From assembly GCF_002803155.1 (NCBI RefSeq), contig NZ_NNBP01000003.1:1-64000 (forward strand): DNA of 64,000 nt. The letters are read 5' to 3'. Origin of the DNA: Streptomyces sp. CB02959 (GTDB lineage Bacteria > Actinomycetota > Actinomycetes > Streptomycetales > Streptomycetaceae). The notes below the pieces were generated by a model. It made no database searches. It worked only from the letters and a program-made list of their open reading frames with translations, and had not been told where the DNA came from. The first letter of the stretch is position 1. Each line of letters opens with the position of its first letter. Positions 15,583-24,459 of this stretch are shown one piece after another. A program made the translations under genes and the position numbers.

Positions 15583-16446
15583 GTGTCCGAGAACCCCGCC
15601 ACCCCCGAATCCGCCACCGTCGCTGCCGACGCCACGGGCGCGGACGCCTCGGTGACCGCCGTCCCGCCCGCCCCGCGCCCCCTCGGCGCCACCGCCGTGT
15701 CGGCCGCCGTGCCCCGCCGCGGGAAGCCGATGTTCCCCGACGGGACGGGGCCGGCGGCCGACCCCGCGGGCTCGCACCACGAGCGGCGGATCCGGTCCTT
15801 CCAGCCCCGCCGCAGCCGCGTCACCTCGTCCCAGGCCGATGCGCTGCGCCGCCTCTGGCCCACGTGGGGCCTGGACATCGACGGGCTCTCCCGCCTCGAC
15901 CTCGACGAGTTCTTCGGCGGGTTGCCGGTCGTCCTGGAGATCGGCTTCGGGATGGGCGAGGCCACCGCGCAGATGGCCGCCGCCGACCCGGGCACCGGCA
16001 TCCTCGGCTGCGATGTGCACACCCCCGGCCAGGGCCATCTGCTCGGTCTCGCGGAGCGGAACGGCCTGTCCAACATCCGGGTGGCCAACGGCGACGCGAT
16101 CATCCTGCTGCGCGAAATGCTCGCCCCGGGGTCGCTCGCCGGTCTGCGCGTGTACTTCCCGGACCCCTGGCCCAAGAAGCGCCACCACAAGCGCCGGCTG
16201 ATCCAGCCGGAGTTCGTGGCGCTGGCGACCACCCGGCTCGCGCCGGGCGCCCTGGTGCACTGCGCGACCGACTGGGAGCCGTACGCCGAGCAGATGCTGG
16301 AGGTCCTCTCCGCCGAGCCGACGCTGGAGAACCTGCACTCCGGGTACGCGCCCCGGCCGGACTTCCGGCCGCTGACCAGGTTCGAGGGACAGGGCCTGGA
16401 CAAGGGGCACACCGTGCACGACCTGCTGTTCCGCCGCCGGGGCTGA
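15583..16446 (+). CDS. trmB: tRNA (guanine-N7-)-methyltransferase
   Basis: SAM-dependent methyltransferase of 287 residues that makes m7G46 in the tRNA variable loop. After a disordered N-terminal extension (about 1-65), the SAM-binding motif LEIGFGMGEATAQMA is near residue 120. The TrmB signature VYFPDPWPKKRHHKRRL is near residue 190, and the C-terminal FEGQGLDKGHTVHDL closes the catalytic domain. The long N-terminus is common in actinobacteria. The GTG at 15583 has no ribosome site but a TAGAAT box 9 nt before it, suggesting leaderless translation. Confidence 0.92.
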   Translation: MSENPATPESATVAADATGADASVTAVPPAPRPLGATAVSAAVPRRGKPMFPDGTGPAADPAGSHHERRIRSFQPRRSRVTSSQADALRRLWPTWGLDIDGLSRLDLDEFFGGLPVVLEIGFGMGEATAQMAAADPGTGILGCDVHTPGQGHLLGLAERNGLSNIRVANGDAIILLREMLAPGSLAGLRVYFPDPWPKKRHHKRRLIQPEFVALATTRLAPGALVHCATDWEPYAEQMLEVLSAEPTLENLHSGYAPRPDFRPLTRFEGQGLDKGHTVHDLLFRRRG

Positions 16447-16544
16447 GGGCCGCGGCCCTCCGGGGGCGGCGGGCCGGCCCGCCCCCTCCCCCGGCACTCC
16501 CCACCCACCTGCCCGCACCGCCGCACGCTCGCTAGGGTCGATGG

Positions 16545-17900
16545 GTGTACCCGTCACCGCCGCCGCTCCCCGAGCACTCAGCCGGCCCGCCGCCGTACAC
16601 ACCCACCGAGGCCCACGACGCGCCCCGGCGCCGGAGCGCGCCCTGGCGCAGCAAGACCGTCCGGGCCGTCGCGCTGGCCGCGCTGCTCGCGCTCTCCGGC
16701 GTCCTCATCCTCGGCATCGTCCGGCGGCAGACGGGCACCGAGGGTCTGCTGGTCGGCCTCGGGCTGGCCGTGTTCCCGGTGCCGCTGCTGATCGCGGCGT
16801 TCTGCTGGCTGGACCGGATCGAGCCCGAGCCCTGGCGGAATCTGGCGTTCGCCTTCGCCTGGGGGGCGTGCGCCGCCACCTTGGTCGCGGTCCTGGCCAA
16901 CGGCTTCGCGACCGACTGGCTGGCGAACAACATCGCCTCCGCGTCACCGACCGAGGCCGCGGCATGGGGTTCGACGGTCGTCGCCCCGGTCGTCGAGGAG
17001 GTGATGAAGGCCGCCGCCATCGTGCTCCTCTACCGCTTCCGCCGCCGCGACTTCGACGGCATCACGGACGGCATCGTGATCGCCGGCATCACCGCCACCG
17101 GCTTCGCCTTCACCGAGAACATCCTCTATCTGGGCAGCGCCTTCGGCGAGGACCAGTCCATGGGGCACACCGGTCTGAGCTCCGTCACCGCCGGCACCTT
17201 CTTCGTACGGATCGTGGTCTCCCCGTTCGCGCATCCGCTCTTCACGATCCTCACCGGCCTGGCGCTCGGGATAACCGCCACCCGCTACCCGCGCCGCCGC
17301 ACCGCCCGCGCCGCGCTCGTCCTCCTCGGCCTGGCCGCCGCGATCCTGCTGCACGGCGTGTGGAACGCCGCCTCCAGCCTCGGCGACGCCGGTTTCCTCA
17401 CCGTCTACGGCGTGTGCATGGTGCCGGTCCTGCTGACCCTGACCTGGCTGGCGCTGTGGGCCCGCCGGCAGGAGCTGCTGTCGGTCCGGGTGTACCTCGC
17501 CCCGTACGCCGCGGCCGGCTGGTTCGCCGCGCCCGAGCCGACCGCGCTCTCCTCGCTCAGGACCCGCGCCCTGGCCCGGGACATCGCCCGCCGCACCCAC
17601 GGCCCGGCCGCCGCCCGCACCGTCACCGCCTACACCACCCTGGCCACCGCCCTCTCCTTCCACCGCCGCCGCGCCCACCTGGCGGGCCCGTCCCCGGACT
17701 TCGCCGCCCGGGAGCGCGAACTCCTGGAGCGGCTGTGGCAGTACCGGCCGTGGGCGGGTCCGGCGCTGCTCCAGGCGTGGGCGTGCGGAGCGGGCACCCC
17801 GAACCCGCCGGAGGGGGCGCCGGGTCCCGCCGCCGCGGCGCCCCGCCGCGCCTCGGAGCTGCCGCACGGGGCCCGTTCGCGCGACTGTGACGGGCGCTGA
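16545..17900 (+). CDS. PrsW-family intramembrane metalloprotease
   Basis: Polytopic membrane protein of 451 residues of the PrsW family, which cleave anti-sigma factors or other membrane proteins during stress responses. About eight hydrophobic segments follow a Pro-rich N-terminus. The family motifs are present: EEVMK (APVVEEVMKAAAIV), FAFTENILYL, SPFAHPLFT and HGVWNA. The C-terminal 130 residues are cytoplasmic and variable. The GTG at 16545 lacks a ribosome site, but TAGGGT at 16533-16538 fits a leaderless start. The substrate is unknown; the membrane-bound sigma fusion at 7263 is a speculative candidate. It follows trmB by 98 nt. Confidence 0.88.
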   Translation: MYPSPPPLPEHSAGPPPYTPTEAHDAPRRRSAPWRSKTVRAVALAALLALSGVLILGIVRRQTGTEGLLVGLGLAVFPVPLLIAAFCWLDRIEPEPWRNLAFAFAWGACAATLVAVLANGFATDWLANNIASASPTEAAAWGSTVVAPVVEEVMKAAAIVLLYRFRRRDFDGITDGIVIAGITATGFAFTENILYLGSAFGEDQSMGHTGLSSVTAGTFFVRIVVSPFAHPLFTILTGLALGITATRYPRRRTARAALVLLGLAAAILLHGVWNAASSLGDAGFLTVYGVCMVPVLLTLTWLALWARRQELLSVRVYLAPYAAAGWFAAPEPTALSSLRTRALARDIARRTHGPAAARTVTAYTTLATALSFHRRRAHLAGPSPDFAARERELLERLWQYRPWAGPALLQAWACGAGTPNPPEGAPGPAAAAPRRASELPHGARSRDCDGR

Positions 17901-18017
17901 TCGGCCGCCCCCGGCCTCCGGCAGGATGACCCGCGCCCCGGGTGGACCGTGCTCCCGCACGGCGCCCGGGCCGCGCGTAGGCTCCTGGGAGTTGTCCGTG
18001 AAAGGGAGGGTTCTGCG

Positions 18018-18320
18018 ATGGCTGGGATTCCGACGAGTGTGGTGGCCGCCACGGGGCTGGTGGGCGGTTACGGCGTGGCCCGGTGGACCAAGAAGCGGCC
18101 GCTGGGCGGGGTGGCGCTGGCGGCCGCCGGAGCGGTGGCCGCTCGCGGCTGGCAGCAGAAGGCCGGTACGAAGGCGGCTGCGGCGCTGGGCGGTGCCTAT
18201 GTGGCGGCGTTCGCCGGGTCGCACCCGCTGGCCAAGAAGATCGGGGCGTGGCCCGCGGTGTTCGCGGTGGCGGGCGGCGTCGCGCTGGCCTCGTGGGCGG
18301 TGGCGGACCGGCGCGGATGA
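18018..18320 (+). CDS. Small membrane protein, unknown function
   Basis: A 100-residue protein rich in Ala and Gly with three or four short hydrophobic stretches (VVAATGLVGGYGVARW, GVALAAAGAVAARGW, AALGGAYVAAFAG, FAVAGGVALASWAVA). The ATG at 18018 is preceded by a strong GGGAGG. It stands alone, 117 nt after the PrsW gene, and converges on the aldo/keto reductase with a 12-bp stem terminator between them. I do not recognise a named family. Confidence 0.75.
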   Translation: MAGIPTSVVAATGLVGGYGVARWTKKRPLGGVALAAAGAVAARGWQQKAGTKAAAALGGAYVAAFAGSHPLAKKIGAWPAVFAVAGGVALASWAVADRRG

Positions 18321-18366
18321 GGCCGGACCCGCGGGCCGGTCACCGGGGGGCGTCCTGACGCCGTTG

Positions 18367-18400
18367 CGGTGTGCGGGGACCGTAGGGGCCCCGCACACCG
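18367..18400. terminator. Bidirectional terminator hairpin
   Basis: CGGTGTGCGGGG (18367-18378) pairs perfectly with CCCCGCACACCG (18389-18400). It lies between convergent genes ending at 18320 and 18408. Confidence 0.8.
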
Positions 18401-18407
18401 TGCCGTG

Positions 18408-19373
18408 TCAGGCCGATGCCTGAGTGAGGAGCGCCAGTTCGACGTCGGTGAGGGCGAGGTCGGCGACGGCCAGCAGGGACGGGAGCTGGGCCAGAGTGCG
18501 GGCGCTGGCGATGGGGGCCGCCACGGTGGGCTGGGCGGCGAGCCAGGCGAGGGCGACGGTGGGCAATTCGGCGTCGTGGGCCGCGGCGACGGTGTCGAGG
18601 GCCTGAAGGACGCGGCGGCCGCGGTCGGTCTCCAGGTACTCGGCGGCCTTCCCGGAGCGGGCGCTGTCGACGCTGCCGCCCGGGCGGTACTTGCCGGTCA
18701 GGAAGCCGGAGGCGAGGGCGTAGTACGGGACCGCGGCGATGCCGTTGCGGGCGGCCACGTCGGCGAGTTCGCCCTCGTAGGTGTCGCGGGAGACCAGGTT
18801 GTAGTGCGGCTGGAGGGCCACGTAGCGGGCCACGCCCTCGCGGGCGGAGAAGTCCAGCGACTCCTGCAGGCGCTGCGCGGAGATGTTGGACGCGGCGATC
18901 TCGCGGACCTTGCCCGCCCGGACGAGGTCGTCGAGGGCGGTCAGGAACTCACCCACCTCGACCGATTCGTCGTCGTAGTGGGTGTAGTAGAGGTCGATGT
19001 AGTCCGTGCGGAGACGGCTCAGGGAGAGGTCGACGGCGGTCTTGACGGTGGCGGCGGACAGGCCCTTGTGGTCGGGGTGGGCGCCGACCTTGGTGGCGAT
19101 CACGACCTCGTCGCGGTTGCCGCGGGCCGCCAGCCAGTTGCCGATGACGGTCTCGGACTCACCGCCCTTGTTGCCGGGCACCCAGGCCGAGTAGACGTCG
19201 GCGGTGTCGATGAAGTTTCCGCCGCCGGCCACGTAGGCGTCGAGCACGGCGAAGGACTCGGCCTCGTCGGCGGTCCAGCCGAAGACGTTGCCTCCGAGGC
19301 AGAGCGGGGAGACGGACAGCGAACCGAGCGGCTTGGGAGTGGGGGCGGAGCTCTGGGCGTGTGTCACGGTCAT
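18408..19373 (-). CDS. Aldo/keto reductase
   Basis: NADP(H)-dependent aldo/keto reductase of 321 residues, a soluble TIM barrel that reduces aldehydes or ketones. The catalytic tetrad can be placed: Asp and Tyr in IDTADVYSAW, Lys in VVIATKVG and His in YYTHYDD. The N-terminus SLSVSPLCLGGNVFG is typical. The ATG at 19373 is chosen by homology, with only a weak ribosome site. It follows the M23 peptidase gene on the same strand with a 101-nt gap. Substrate unknown. Confidence 0.88.
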   Translation of the reverse strand: MTVTHAQSSAPTPKPLGSLSVSPLCLGGNVFGWTADEAESFAVLDAYVAGGGNFIDTADVYSAWVPGNKGGESETVIGNWLAARGNRDEVVIATKVGAHPDHKGLSAATVKTAVDLSLSRLRTDYIDLYYTHYDDESVEVGEFLTALDDLVRAGKVREIAASNISAQRLQESLDFSAREGVARYVALQPHYNLVSRDTYEGELADVAARNGIAAVPYYALASGFLTGKYRPGGSVDSARSGKAAEYLETDRGRRVLQALDTVAAAHDAELPTVALAWLAAQPTVAAPIASARTLAQLPSLLAVADLALTDVELALLTQASA

Positions 19374-19474
19374 GTCGGGTGACAACGTCTGCGCGCGGGG
19401 AGTTGTTCCCCGCGGCCGGGCCGGCGGCGCGCCCCGTCGGCTGCCCACGGGGCGCGGGCAGCCGGCCGGTTCCG

Positions 19475-20929
19475 TCAGACGGTGATCCCGTGGGCGTGCA
19501 GCCAGGGCAGCGGATCCGCCGGGGCGCCGCCGTCCGGGCGGACCTCCAGGTGGAGGTGCGGGGCGGTGGCGTTCCCGGTGGCGCCGACGCGGCCGATGAC
19601 GTCGCCGGTGTGGACCCGGCCCGTCGTCTTGACCATCGAGGACAGGTGGCAGAACCAGAGCTCCGTGCCGTCGTCGAGGGTGAGGACGATGCGGTAGCCG
19701 TAGCCGCCGGCCCAGCCCGCCTGGGTGATGGTCCCGTCGTGAACCGCCTTGACCAGCGTGCCGGTCGGGGCCGTGAAGTCCTGTCCGGTGTGGTCCGCGG
19801 CCCAGCGGTCGCCGGCCTGACCGAAGCCGGCGGTGAGGGTGTACGAGGAGACCGGGGCGACGAAGGGCCGCGCCGCGTCGGCGGGCCGGTCGGCCTGCGG
19901 CGCCGGACGGGCTTCCGGCGCCGTACCGGGCTCGGCCGCCGCCCCTGCCGGAGGCTCGGCCGCCGGTTCGACCGAAGGCCGCGCCGGCTCCGCAGCCGTC
20001 TCCGCCTCCGCCGCCGTCTCCGCCTCCGCTGCCGGCTGCGCCGGCTCCTCGTCGCGCGTCGCGGCCCGCTCCACGGCCTCCTGCCGGGCGGCCGTGTCGT
20101 GGGCCGTCCGGGGGACGGCGGTCTGCTCCGGAGCGCCCGGACGGCCGTCGGCCTGCTGGAGGATGCGGTTGCGCAGCGCCTCGGCCGCGCCCTGCGCGCC
20201 GTCCCCAGGGGCGGCACCGGCCTGGGCGAGGGGCGCGGAGGCGCGGGAGGGGGCGGCGACCGCCGCGGTGGCGTCCGCGACGGCGGCCGCCGGGGCGTGC
20301 GTGGCACCGCCGTCGGCCGTCAGGGGGGTGGTGTCGGGGCGGGACGCGGCGTCATCGGCCTGCCCGCCGGGGTCGGGCATCGATATCGGCACCGGCGGCC
20401 GGTCCTCGGCGGCGGCCACCCCGCTCGCGCCGACCGCCGCGATCACGCCGACGCCCAGCACCGTTCCGCCGCGCGCCAGGCCGCCGCCGCGCTGCTTGGC
20501 CACCCGGTGCTTGCCGCGGACCGGGCGGGCCGACGCGTCGCCGTCGCCCCACTCGTCCACCGGGGAGCCCTCGTCGTCGGCGTCCTCGCCTGCCGGGCCG
20601 GGCGACGGCTCGCCACCGGGCAGCGGGCCCGCCACCGGCGCGCCCGGGGACGGCGCCCCTTGGGGCAGCGGGTCCGGGACCAGCAGGTCATGGGAGAACG
20701 CGCCCTGGGGCGGCCGCTGATCGGGCGACTCCCCGTAGGACGGCTGGACATGGGCCGGGCCGACGGGAGCGCCGACACCGGCGGGATCACCGGAAGCGGT
20801 GGGAACAATGAGGCCGGTGGGACCACCGAGCCCGGTGGGGCCGCCGAAGCCGACCGGGCCACCGAAGTCGGCGGGGCCGCCGAGGCCGTACGCGGACGGA
20901 GTATGAGGGGCGGGCCTGTTGGACGCCAC
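19475..20929 (-). CDS. M23 (LytM) zinc endopeptidase, cell-wall hydrolase
   Basis: A 484-residue peptidoglycan endopeptidase. The N-terminal 65 residues are Gly/Pro repeats (FGGPVGFGGPTGLGG), then an acidic stretch and a hydrophobic segment at about 153-175 that acts as signal or anchor. A long Ala/Glu/Pro-rich linker follows (about 175-350). The C-terminal LytM domain carries the zinc ligands in HTGQDF and APHLHLEV and cleaves cross-bridge peptides outside the cell. The GTG at 20929 has AAGGAG upstream. The leader contains a c-di-AMP (ydaO-type) riboswitch, as is common for wall hydrolases in Streptomyces. In other actinobacteria such switches turn expression off when c-di-AMP rises. Confidence 0.9.
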   Translation of the reverse strand: MASNRPAPHTPSAYGLGGPADFGGPVGFGGPTGLGGPTGLIVPTASGDPAGVGAPVGPAHVQPSYGESPDQRPPQGAFSHDLLVPDPLPQGAPSPGAPVAGPLPGGEPSPGPAGEDADDEGSPVDEWGDGDASARPVRGKHRVAKQRGGGLARGGTVLGVGVIAAVGASGVAAAEDRPPVPISMPDPGGQADDAASRPDTTPLTADGGATHAPAAAVADATAAVAAPSRASAPLAQAGAAPGDGAQGAAEALRNRILQQADGRPGAPEQTAVPRTAHDTAARQEAVERAATRDEEPAQPAAEAETAAEAETAAEPARPSVEPAAEPPAGAAAEPGTAPEARPAPQADRPADAARPFVAPVSSYTLTAGFGQAGDRWAADHTGQDFTAPTGTLVKAVHDGTITQAGWAGGYGYRIVLTLDDGTELWFCHLSSMVKTTGRVHTGDVIGRVGATGNATAPHLHLEVRPDGGAPADPLPWLHAHGITV

Positions 20930-20950
20930 GGGGGCGCACTCCTTTCCTTC

Positions 20951-21062
20951 CTTCTCGCCTACCGGGTTAGCTGACGGGTTCGGAGCAGGAAGGTCTCCTA
21001 CGAGCGCCCCCTGGCAAGAGGCGCCCGATTCACCCCAAGAGGGTGGTTCCCCGGTTCCCTCG
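20951..21062 (-). promoter_or_regulatory. c-di-AMP (ydaO/yuaA) riboswitch in the M23 peptidase leader
   Basis: Read on the minus strand, the leader contains GGGGTGAATC and later CGAACCCGTCAGCTAACC followed by GGTAGGCG. These are the conserved 5' and 3' blocks of the ydaO aptamer, which binds two c-di-AMP molecules. The 3' block ends 21 nt before the GTG and abuts the AAGGAG ribosome site. Boundaries are approximate. The regulated gene, a wall hydrolase, is a classic target. Confidence 0.88.
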
Positions 21063-21522
21063 ACTCAATTCCCGGCAATTCCAGGCGGATCCGACAGGCC
21101 CCTCGGAACCGGTCGATCCGGGCGGCTCGACTCGGGTCGAGGACACGGTTCGAGGACACGGATCGCGCCGCGCGGAAAGCCGGCTCGGGAGGGTGGCTCA
21201 AAGGTCGTTCTGGACGTGCGGGAACAGCGCGTACGAGATTCGGCGTCGGCGCACGGTGCCGCCATTGGCGACGGCTGGGACGACCGCGCTCCGTTATCGG
21301 ACAGTAATAGAGACGACGCGGGAAATCCAAGCGTTCCCACGAATCCACGGGGGTTCCACAAGCCCCCCAAGGAAGCCCTGGCATGGACTTTTACCCCCAG
21401 CCCGGCCGCAAACAGGGCGAGTTGGCACCGCCCCGCCAAACGATCTCGCGGTGATTGTGCGTCAGTCGTTATGCGGAGGGACGCCCCGCGATTACGGAGC
21501 GTGAGGAGGATAACGTCGCCTC
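21063..21522. other. Intergenic region upstream of the riboswitch and the DUF2332 gene
   Basis: These 460 nt between divergent genes have no supported gene. They must hold the promoter of the riboswitch leader; on the minus strand, TATTAC and GATAACGG around 21290-21305 are candidates. A 12-nt sequence TCGAGGACACGG is repeated with a 13-bp period at 21137-21148 and 21150-21161. Confidence 0.5.
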
Positions 21523-22662
21523 ATGGTCGTCAACGTCGCGAACACCGGAAACGCCGGGAACACCGTCAACACCCCACGGGAAGTGGCGGATCGGTACCGG
21601 GAGTTCTCCTGGCAACAGGCGCGGGGACAGTCCGACGCGCACGAGGAGCTGTCCGCCCGGATCAGCCAGGACGACGAGTTCTGCGAGCTGCTGGCGGGTT
21701 CGCTGCCGGCCGGCACCAAGCAGCAGCCGAACCTGCTGCTCGCCGCGGTCCGCTATCTCGACGGTCCGCACGCGGAGTTGGGGCCGAGCGGCGAGGCGGC
21801 GTACGGGCGGTGGCGCGAGTGGACGATCCGGCACTGGGACGAGGTCCGCGCGGTGATCATGCGACGCTCCACCCAGACCAACGAACCGGCCCGCTGCGCC
21901 GCGTTGCTGCCGCTGCTGGCCCGTCTGCCGCAGCCGCTGGCCCTCCTGGAGGTCGGGACGTCGGCGGGGCTGTGCCTGCACCCGGACCGGTACCGCTACC
22001 GGTACGTCCAGGAGGGGCACCAAGGGGGCCCCGGAAGCCACCCGGCGCCCGTCGAGGGCGGTGCCCCGGACGGCCCGGTCACCTTCACCTGCCGCACCAC
22101 CGGCGTCGCGCCCGGGGGCGAGGACGGCTCGGCGGCGCTGCCCGGCGAGCTGCCCCGGATCGTCTGGCGCGGCGGCATCGACCTGAATCCGCTCGACCCG
22201 GCCGGGGAGCCGGACGACCTCCGCTGGCTGCGCGCCCTCGTGTGGCCCGGTGACGAGGCCCGGGCGGCGCGGCTCTCGGCGGCCGTCGAGGCGGTGCGGA
22301 CGTCGCCCCGCCCCACTCTGGTGCGCGGCGACCTGATCGACGAGCTGCCGGCGCTGGCCGCCCAGGCGCCGCCCGAGGCGACGCTCGCCGTCTTCCACAG
22401 CGCGGTGCTGACCTACCTTCCGCCGGCCCGGCGCGAGGAGTTCGCCCGGCTCGTCCGGTCGCTGCTGGCCGAGCGGGACGGCGGGGGGCACTGGATCTCC
22501 CAGGAGCACCACAGCGTGCTGCCGTGGATCACCGCGCCGGAGCACCGGTCCCTCGGGCCGGCGGACTCGATGCTGCTGACCCTCGCCGTGGACGAGCGCC
22601 CGGTCGCCCTGACGGGCCCGCACGGCCAGAGCCTGCACTGGCTGCGGCCGCCGCTGCCGTAG
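21523..22662 (+). CDS. DUF2332 family protein
   Basis: A 379-residue soluble protein matching the DUF2332 family of actinobacteria. Recognisable blocks are QTNEPARCAALLPLL, LLEVGTSAGLCL, RIVWRGGIDLNPLDP and VFHSAVLTYLP. The LLEVGTSAGL block looks like a methyltransferase motif I, so a SAM-dependent role is possible but unproven. The ATG at 21523 has GGAGG 12 nt upstream and a TAACGT -10-like box 6 nt upstream, so the mode of initiation is unclear. It stands alone and converges on a phosphatase gene. Function unknown. Confidence 0.85.
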   Translation: MVVNVANTGNAGNTVNTPREVADRYREFSWQQARGQSDAHEELSARISQDDEFCELLAGSLPAGTKQQPNLLLAAVRYLDGPHAELGPSGEAAYGRWREWTIRHWDEVRAVIMRRSTQTNEPARCAALLPLLARLPQPLALLEVGTSAGLCLHPDRYRYRYVQEGHQGGPGSHPAPVEGGAPDGPVTFTCRTTGVAPGGEDGSAALPGELPRIVWRGGIDLNPLDPAGEPDDLRWLRALVWPGDEARAARLSAAVEAVRTSPRPTLVRGDLIDELPALAAQAPPEATLAVFHSAVLTYLPPARREEFARLVRSLLAERDGGGHWISQEHHSVLPWITAPEHRSLGPADSMLLTLAVDERPVALTGPHGQSLHWLRPPLP

Positions 22663-22668
22663 CGGGCG

Positions 22669-22703
22669 CCGGTCGCGCCCCGGCCGGTCCGGGGAGCGAC
22701 CGG
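22669..22703. terminator. Bidirectional terminator hairpin
   Basis: Arms at 22669-22683 and 22689-22703 pair over 15 positions with a single mismatch. It follows the DUF2332 stop by 6 nt, between convergent genes. A second small hairpin CCGGCGG / CCGCCGG follows at 22743-22764. Confidence 0.75.
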
Positions 22704-22811
22704 GGCGGCGCGTACCGGGTTGCCGTCCCTACGGGCCGCGGGCCGGCGGACTGCGGGCCGCCGGTCCCCTTCAAGGCCGCCCGCACCTCCTCCCTGAAGC
22801 CCGGCCCCGCG

Positions 22812-23951
22812 CTACGCCTCGAAGGGCCGCTGGACCGCCATCAGGGCCATGTCGTCCGCGGGTCCCCCACCGGTGTGCCGGGCGACGTCCTCGACCACCA
22901 CGTCCAGCAGGTCGTCGGGCCCGCTGAACCGGCTGCCGCGCAACCGGGCGCCCGCGTCGTAGAACCGCCCGGCCCGGTCGCGGGCCTCGGTCACCCCGTC
23001 GGTGAACAGCAGCAGCAGCGCCCCGGCCGGGAAGAACGTCTCGTCCGCGCGGTCCGGCCAGCCCGCCACGTCGCTCAGGCCCAGCGGCAGCGCGGCAACG
23101 GACGGGGCCAGCTCCCGTAGGCCGCCGTCCGGGGTGAGCAGCAGCGGGGGCGGGTGGCCCCGGTTCAGGAGGCGGAGCACGGACTGGTTCCCGGCGGGGA
23201 TCTCCGCCAGGACGGCCGTGGTGAAGCCCTCGTGCTGGTCGAGGCCCGCGCGGCGCCCGCCCTCCCGTTTGATCGCCCGTTCGAGCCGGCCCGCCACCGC
23301 CTCCAGGGTGGCCTCCTGCTCCGCCGCCTCCCGAAAGGCACCGATCACCACGACCGCGGCCTCCACGGCCTCCAGCCCCTTGCCCCGTACATCGCCGACG
23401 ATCATCCGCACGCCGTGCGGGGTGTCCTGGATGGCGTGCAGGTCGCCGCCGATGCGGGCGCCGGCCCGGGCGCCCACGTAGCGCGCGGCGACCGCGAGGC
23501 CGGCCAGGGTGGGGGGCGGCGCCGGCAGCACGGCCCGTTGGGCGGCCTCCGAGACGTCCCGTACGGAGGCGAGTCGGGCGTCGCTGCGCCGGACGACCCG
23601 GTTGATGCCGAGCGCCAGCAGGGACACCACGATGACCGTGATCGACTCGGTGGCGGACTGGTAGTAGTCCTCGACCCCGTGATACGTGGCGAGCAGGATC
23701 TCGGTGACGGAGGCGGCCACGGCCGTACCGGCGGTGGCCCGTAGGGAGTACAGCGGGGCCGCGACCAGAGGGGCGGCGGAGAGGAACGGCGCCGCGGTGT
23801 ACTGGGGCGGCGTGACGAGGTCGAAGACCGCCCCGACGACGATCAGGACGCCGGGGAGCCAGCGCGCCAGTCGGCGACCGAGCGAGGGCATCGCGGCGCG
23901 GCGCGCCCGCCGTTCCTCCTCGCGCGTGCGGTTCCCACCGCCTCGACCCAT
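22812..23951 (-). CDS. Membrane SpoIIE-type PP2C phosphatase
   Basis: A 379-residue phosphatase. A basic N-terminus precedes membrane segments (about 28-120; WLPGVLIVVGAVFDLV, FLSAAPLVAAPLYSL, ITVIVVSLLALGI). The C-terminal SpoIIE/PP2C domain (about 150-375) has GGDLHAIQDTPHGVRMIVGD, GKGLEAVEAAVVVIG and LLLFTDGVTEARD, with metal-binding Asp residues in GGD and GD. Such proteins dephosphorylate anti-anti-sigma partners. The ATG at 23951 has GGAAGAGG upstream. Upstream lies a repeat-rich 508-nt region. Partners are not in the window. Confidence 0.87.
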   Translation of the reverse strand: MGRGGGNRTREEERRARRAAMPSLGRRLARWLPGVLIVVGAVFDLVTPPQYTAAPFLSAAPLVAAPLYSLRATAGTAVAASVTEILLATYHGVEDYYQSATESITVIVVSLLALGINRVVRRSDARLASVRDVSEAAQRAVLPAPPPTLAGLAVAARYVGARAGARIGGDLHAIQDTPHGVRMIVGDVRGKGLEAVEAAVVVIGAFREAAEQEATLEAVAGRLERAIKREGGRRAGLDQHEGFTTAVLAEIPAGNQSVLRLLNRGHPPPLLLTPDGGLRELAPSVAALPLGLSDVAGWPDRADETFFPAGALLLLFTDGVTEARDRAGRFYDAGARLRGSRFSGPDDLLDVVVEDVARHTGGGPADDMALMAVQRPFEA

Positions 23952-24459
23952 CCGCACCGGCCTCTTCCCACTCCGCCCGTCCGGGTGGCACCCGGCACGG
24001 GTCCCGGCACCGCCGTGCTCCGCCCGCACTGCCCGTTCCGGCACCGGCCGCCGGGCCGTCCTCGCCGGCGCACCGGCCCCGTCGCGTCCGTCGTGCCGCA
24101 TCCGGCCGCCGTGCGCCACCGGCCGGCGCACCGCACGTGGCCGGCGTGCCACGCGCCCGCGGATGCCCACCGGGGCGGCCTGCCACCGAGGCGGCCTGTC
24201 CACCGGCACCGGGTCGGCCCGTCCACCGGGTACGTGTCCGTGCCTGCCCGATGTCCGTGCCTGCCCGATGCCCGTGCCTGCCCGATGCCCGTGCCTGCCC
24301 GATGCCCGTGCCGGCCCGGTACGCACCGGTGCCGGCCCGGTACGCCGTGACCGCACGCCGTGCCCGAGCCCTGCCGGTTCAAGGCTTGCCGCCACGGCGC
24401 CGCTCGGCGACTCCTCCTGCGCCGAACGGGGTAGGAGCAGGCTGGGGCCACCCCGACCC
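23952..24459. other. Intergenic region with 17-bp tandem repeats
   Basis: The 508 nt separate two minus-strand genes (LysR end, phosphatase start). They are very GC-rich, and several frames stay open by composition only. The recognisable element is the 17-bp repeat array at 24240-24345. Confidence 0.6.
24240..24345. repeat. 17-bp tandem repeat array
   Basis: Four tandem units GTGCCTGCCCGATGCCC occupy 24240-24307; the first has T in place of C at position 15. Two diverged units GTGCCGGCCCGGTACGC follow at 24308-24324 and 24329-24345. The array is noncoding and lies about 290 nt upstream of the phosphatase start. Confidence 0.88.

Noticed and set aside
24240..24345. CRISPR array
   Set aside because: Units are 17 bp and directly adjacent without unique spacers, and no cas genes are present.
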